Source: Methylobacter sp. (lineage in GTDB: Bacteria; Pseudomonadota; Gammaproteobacteria; Methylococcales; Methylomonadaceae). From it: a stretch of 5,813 nucleotides of DNA. This document shows positions 4,902-5,813 of the stretch, in pieces (within the stretch, counting starts at the first letter, position 1; each line of letters starts with the position of its first letter). The notes under the pieces are model-generated. The model saw only the letters and a list, made by a program, of their open reading frames with translations, was not told where the DNA came from and ran no database searches. A program made the translations under genes and the position numbers. The DNA lies in contig JALNYY010000200.1 in NCBI GenBank assembly GCA_023229605.1, forward strand, positions 1 to 5,813, written 5' to 3'.

Positions 4902-5813
4902 ATGCGATATTTATTATTGCTGGCTCTAAGTACCGCTGCATTGTTTGCCGACGCGCAAACGCCGAACACCCCGGCTATCGCCTATCCACCGTCGGCCAGC
5001 CCCTCCGAAGACAATAATCTGCTGGGTTTGCCGCCGGCGCCCATTCCGGCAAACAACCCGCAAACCCCGGCCAAAATTGAACTGGGCGATAACCTGTTTC
5101 ATGACAAACGCTTTTCTGTCGACGGCACGGTCAGTTGCGCAAACTGCCACAACGATAACCTGGCGTTTACCGATGGCCTGCCGGTTTCGGTAGGCCATCA
5201 CGGACTGACCGGAACGCGCAACGCCCCTACCGTGCTCAATGCCGCATTCAACCAGTCGCAATTCTGGGACGGGCGTGAACCGGATCTGGAAAGCCAAGCC
5301 AAACAGCCGCTGATCAACCCGGTTGAGCACGGCTTATCCGACTACGAACCGATACTCGAAATTATCCGCAAGGATGCTTATTATCTGCCCGCATTCCAAA
5401 CCGTATTCGGGGTAAGCGACAAAAAAATAACCATAGATCATGTCGCCAAAGCCATCGCCAGCTTTGAGCGCACACTGGTTGCCGGCGACTCGCCGTTCGA
5501 CCGTTATTACTTCAAAGGCCAGGCCGGTGCGCTGACGGAACCCCAAGAACGGGGATTCCGGCTGTTCATCGGCCAAGGCCGTTGCGTTTCCTGCCATACC
5601 ATCGAGCAGGACCGCGCGTTGTTCACCGACGGCCGTTTTCACAACATCGGCATCGGCATAAACCGGATACAGCAAGATATTCCCCGACTGACTGCAGCCT
5701 TTTTGCAAGCCAAAAATAAAGGCGGAAATGTCGACAAGATGGTTTTGACCGATAAAAAATCGTCTGAACTAGGCCGCTTTGCCGTGACCGATGAATTAAC
5801 CCAATTCGGCGCG
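4902..5813 (+). CDS. Di-heme cytochrome c peroxidase family protein (3' end cut by window)
   Basis: The reading frame is open for 304 codons from ATG 4902 to the right edge. Residues 1-18 form a signal peptide ending ADA, then a proline-rich stretch runs to about residue 60, so the protein is periplasmic. Two c-type heme sites are visible: CANCH (C79, C82, H83) and CVSCH (C228, C231, H232). Between them are residues that, aligned by eye with P. aeruginosa CcpA as I remember its numbering, match the second N-terminal heme ligand (H99 or H100), the inter-heme Trp (W122 in FWDGR), and the active-site Gln and Glu (Q132, E142), with identical W-Q and W-E spacings. FHNIGIG and LGRFAVT follow the second heme as in the family. 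The expected reaction is reduction of H2O2 to water using electrons from small cytochromes. MauG- or MbnH-like protein oxidation is an alternative. The residue that helps separate these, the distal ligand of the C-terminal heme, lies beyond the window. Confidence 0.92.
   Translation, partial: MRYLLLLALSTAALFADAQTPNTPAIAYPPSASPSEDNNLLGLPPAPIPANNPQTPAKIELGDNLFHDKRFSVDGTVSCANCHNDNLAFTDGLPVSVGHHGLTGTRNAPTVLNAAFNQSQFWDGREPDLESQAKQPLINPVEHGLSDYEPILEIIRKDAYYLPAFQTVFGVSDKKITIDHVAKAIASFERTLVAGDSPFDRYYFKGQAGALTEPQERGFRLFIGQGRCVSCHTIEQDRALFTDGRFHNIGIGINRIQQDIPRLTAAFLQAKNKGGNVDKMVLTDKKSSELGRFAVTDELTQFGA

Noticed and set aside
4926..5708. Two long open frames on the minus strand at the right end, and a + strand frame at 4945-5193
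   Set aside because: They overlap the di-heme cytochrome gene, whose two CxxCH motifs, signal peptide and AGGAGG site identify the true frame. The alternative frames show no family resemblance.

Overview
The window looks like chromosomal DNA of a Gram-negative gammaproteobacterium with moderate GC content. The evidence is an rph-rdgB pair with a 4-base overlap, an outer-membrane beta-barrel protein ending in phenylalanine, Sec-type signal peptides and a periplasmic di-heme c-type cytochrome. A methanotroph-like relative (Methylococcales) would fit the overall flavour, but that is only an impression from the proteins. No mobile element, CRISPR array, tRNA or rRNA is visible.

Left part (1-1833): a housekeeping run on the + strand. 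It holds the C-terminal end of RNase PH (rph), the house-cleaning nucleotide pyrophosphatase rdgB overlapping it by 4 bases, and, 4 bases further on, a GTG-started aminoglycoside-phosphotransferase-fold kinase. The kinase resembles N-acetylhexosamine 1-kinases (NahK-like). The three genes are packed like one transcription unit.

Middle and right part (1834-5813): a 252-base non-coding region with a perfect 11-bp inverted repeat, a Fur-box-like site and a good -10 element leads into an outer-membrane porin-like protein with an N-terminal coiled coil. A clear hairpin terminator follows it. Next come two overlapping genes: a secreted FMN-binding-domain protein with a complete covalent flavinylation motif (DGISGAT), and a small histidine-rich four-helix membrane protein. 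After a 169-base gap there is a secreted di-heme cytochrome c peroxidase family protein that begins at 4902 and runs off the right edge.

Working hypothesis (inference): the right-hand genes form an envelope redox and transport module. The porin would pass a solute or metal species. The membrane protein, possibly a b-type cytochrome, would pass electrons from the membrane pool to the periplasmic flavoprotein. The di-heme enzyme would handle peroxide or oxidise a partner. The Fur-like box suggests a link to iron. The pairing of a flavinylated FMN-binding protein with an uncharacterised His-rich membrane protein is the most promising candidate for an undescribed system here.
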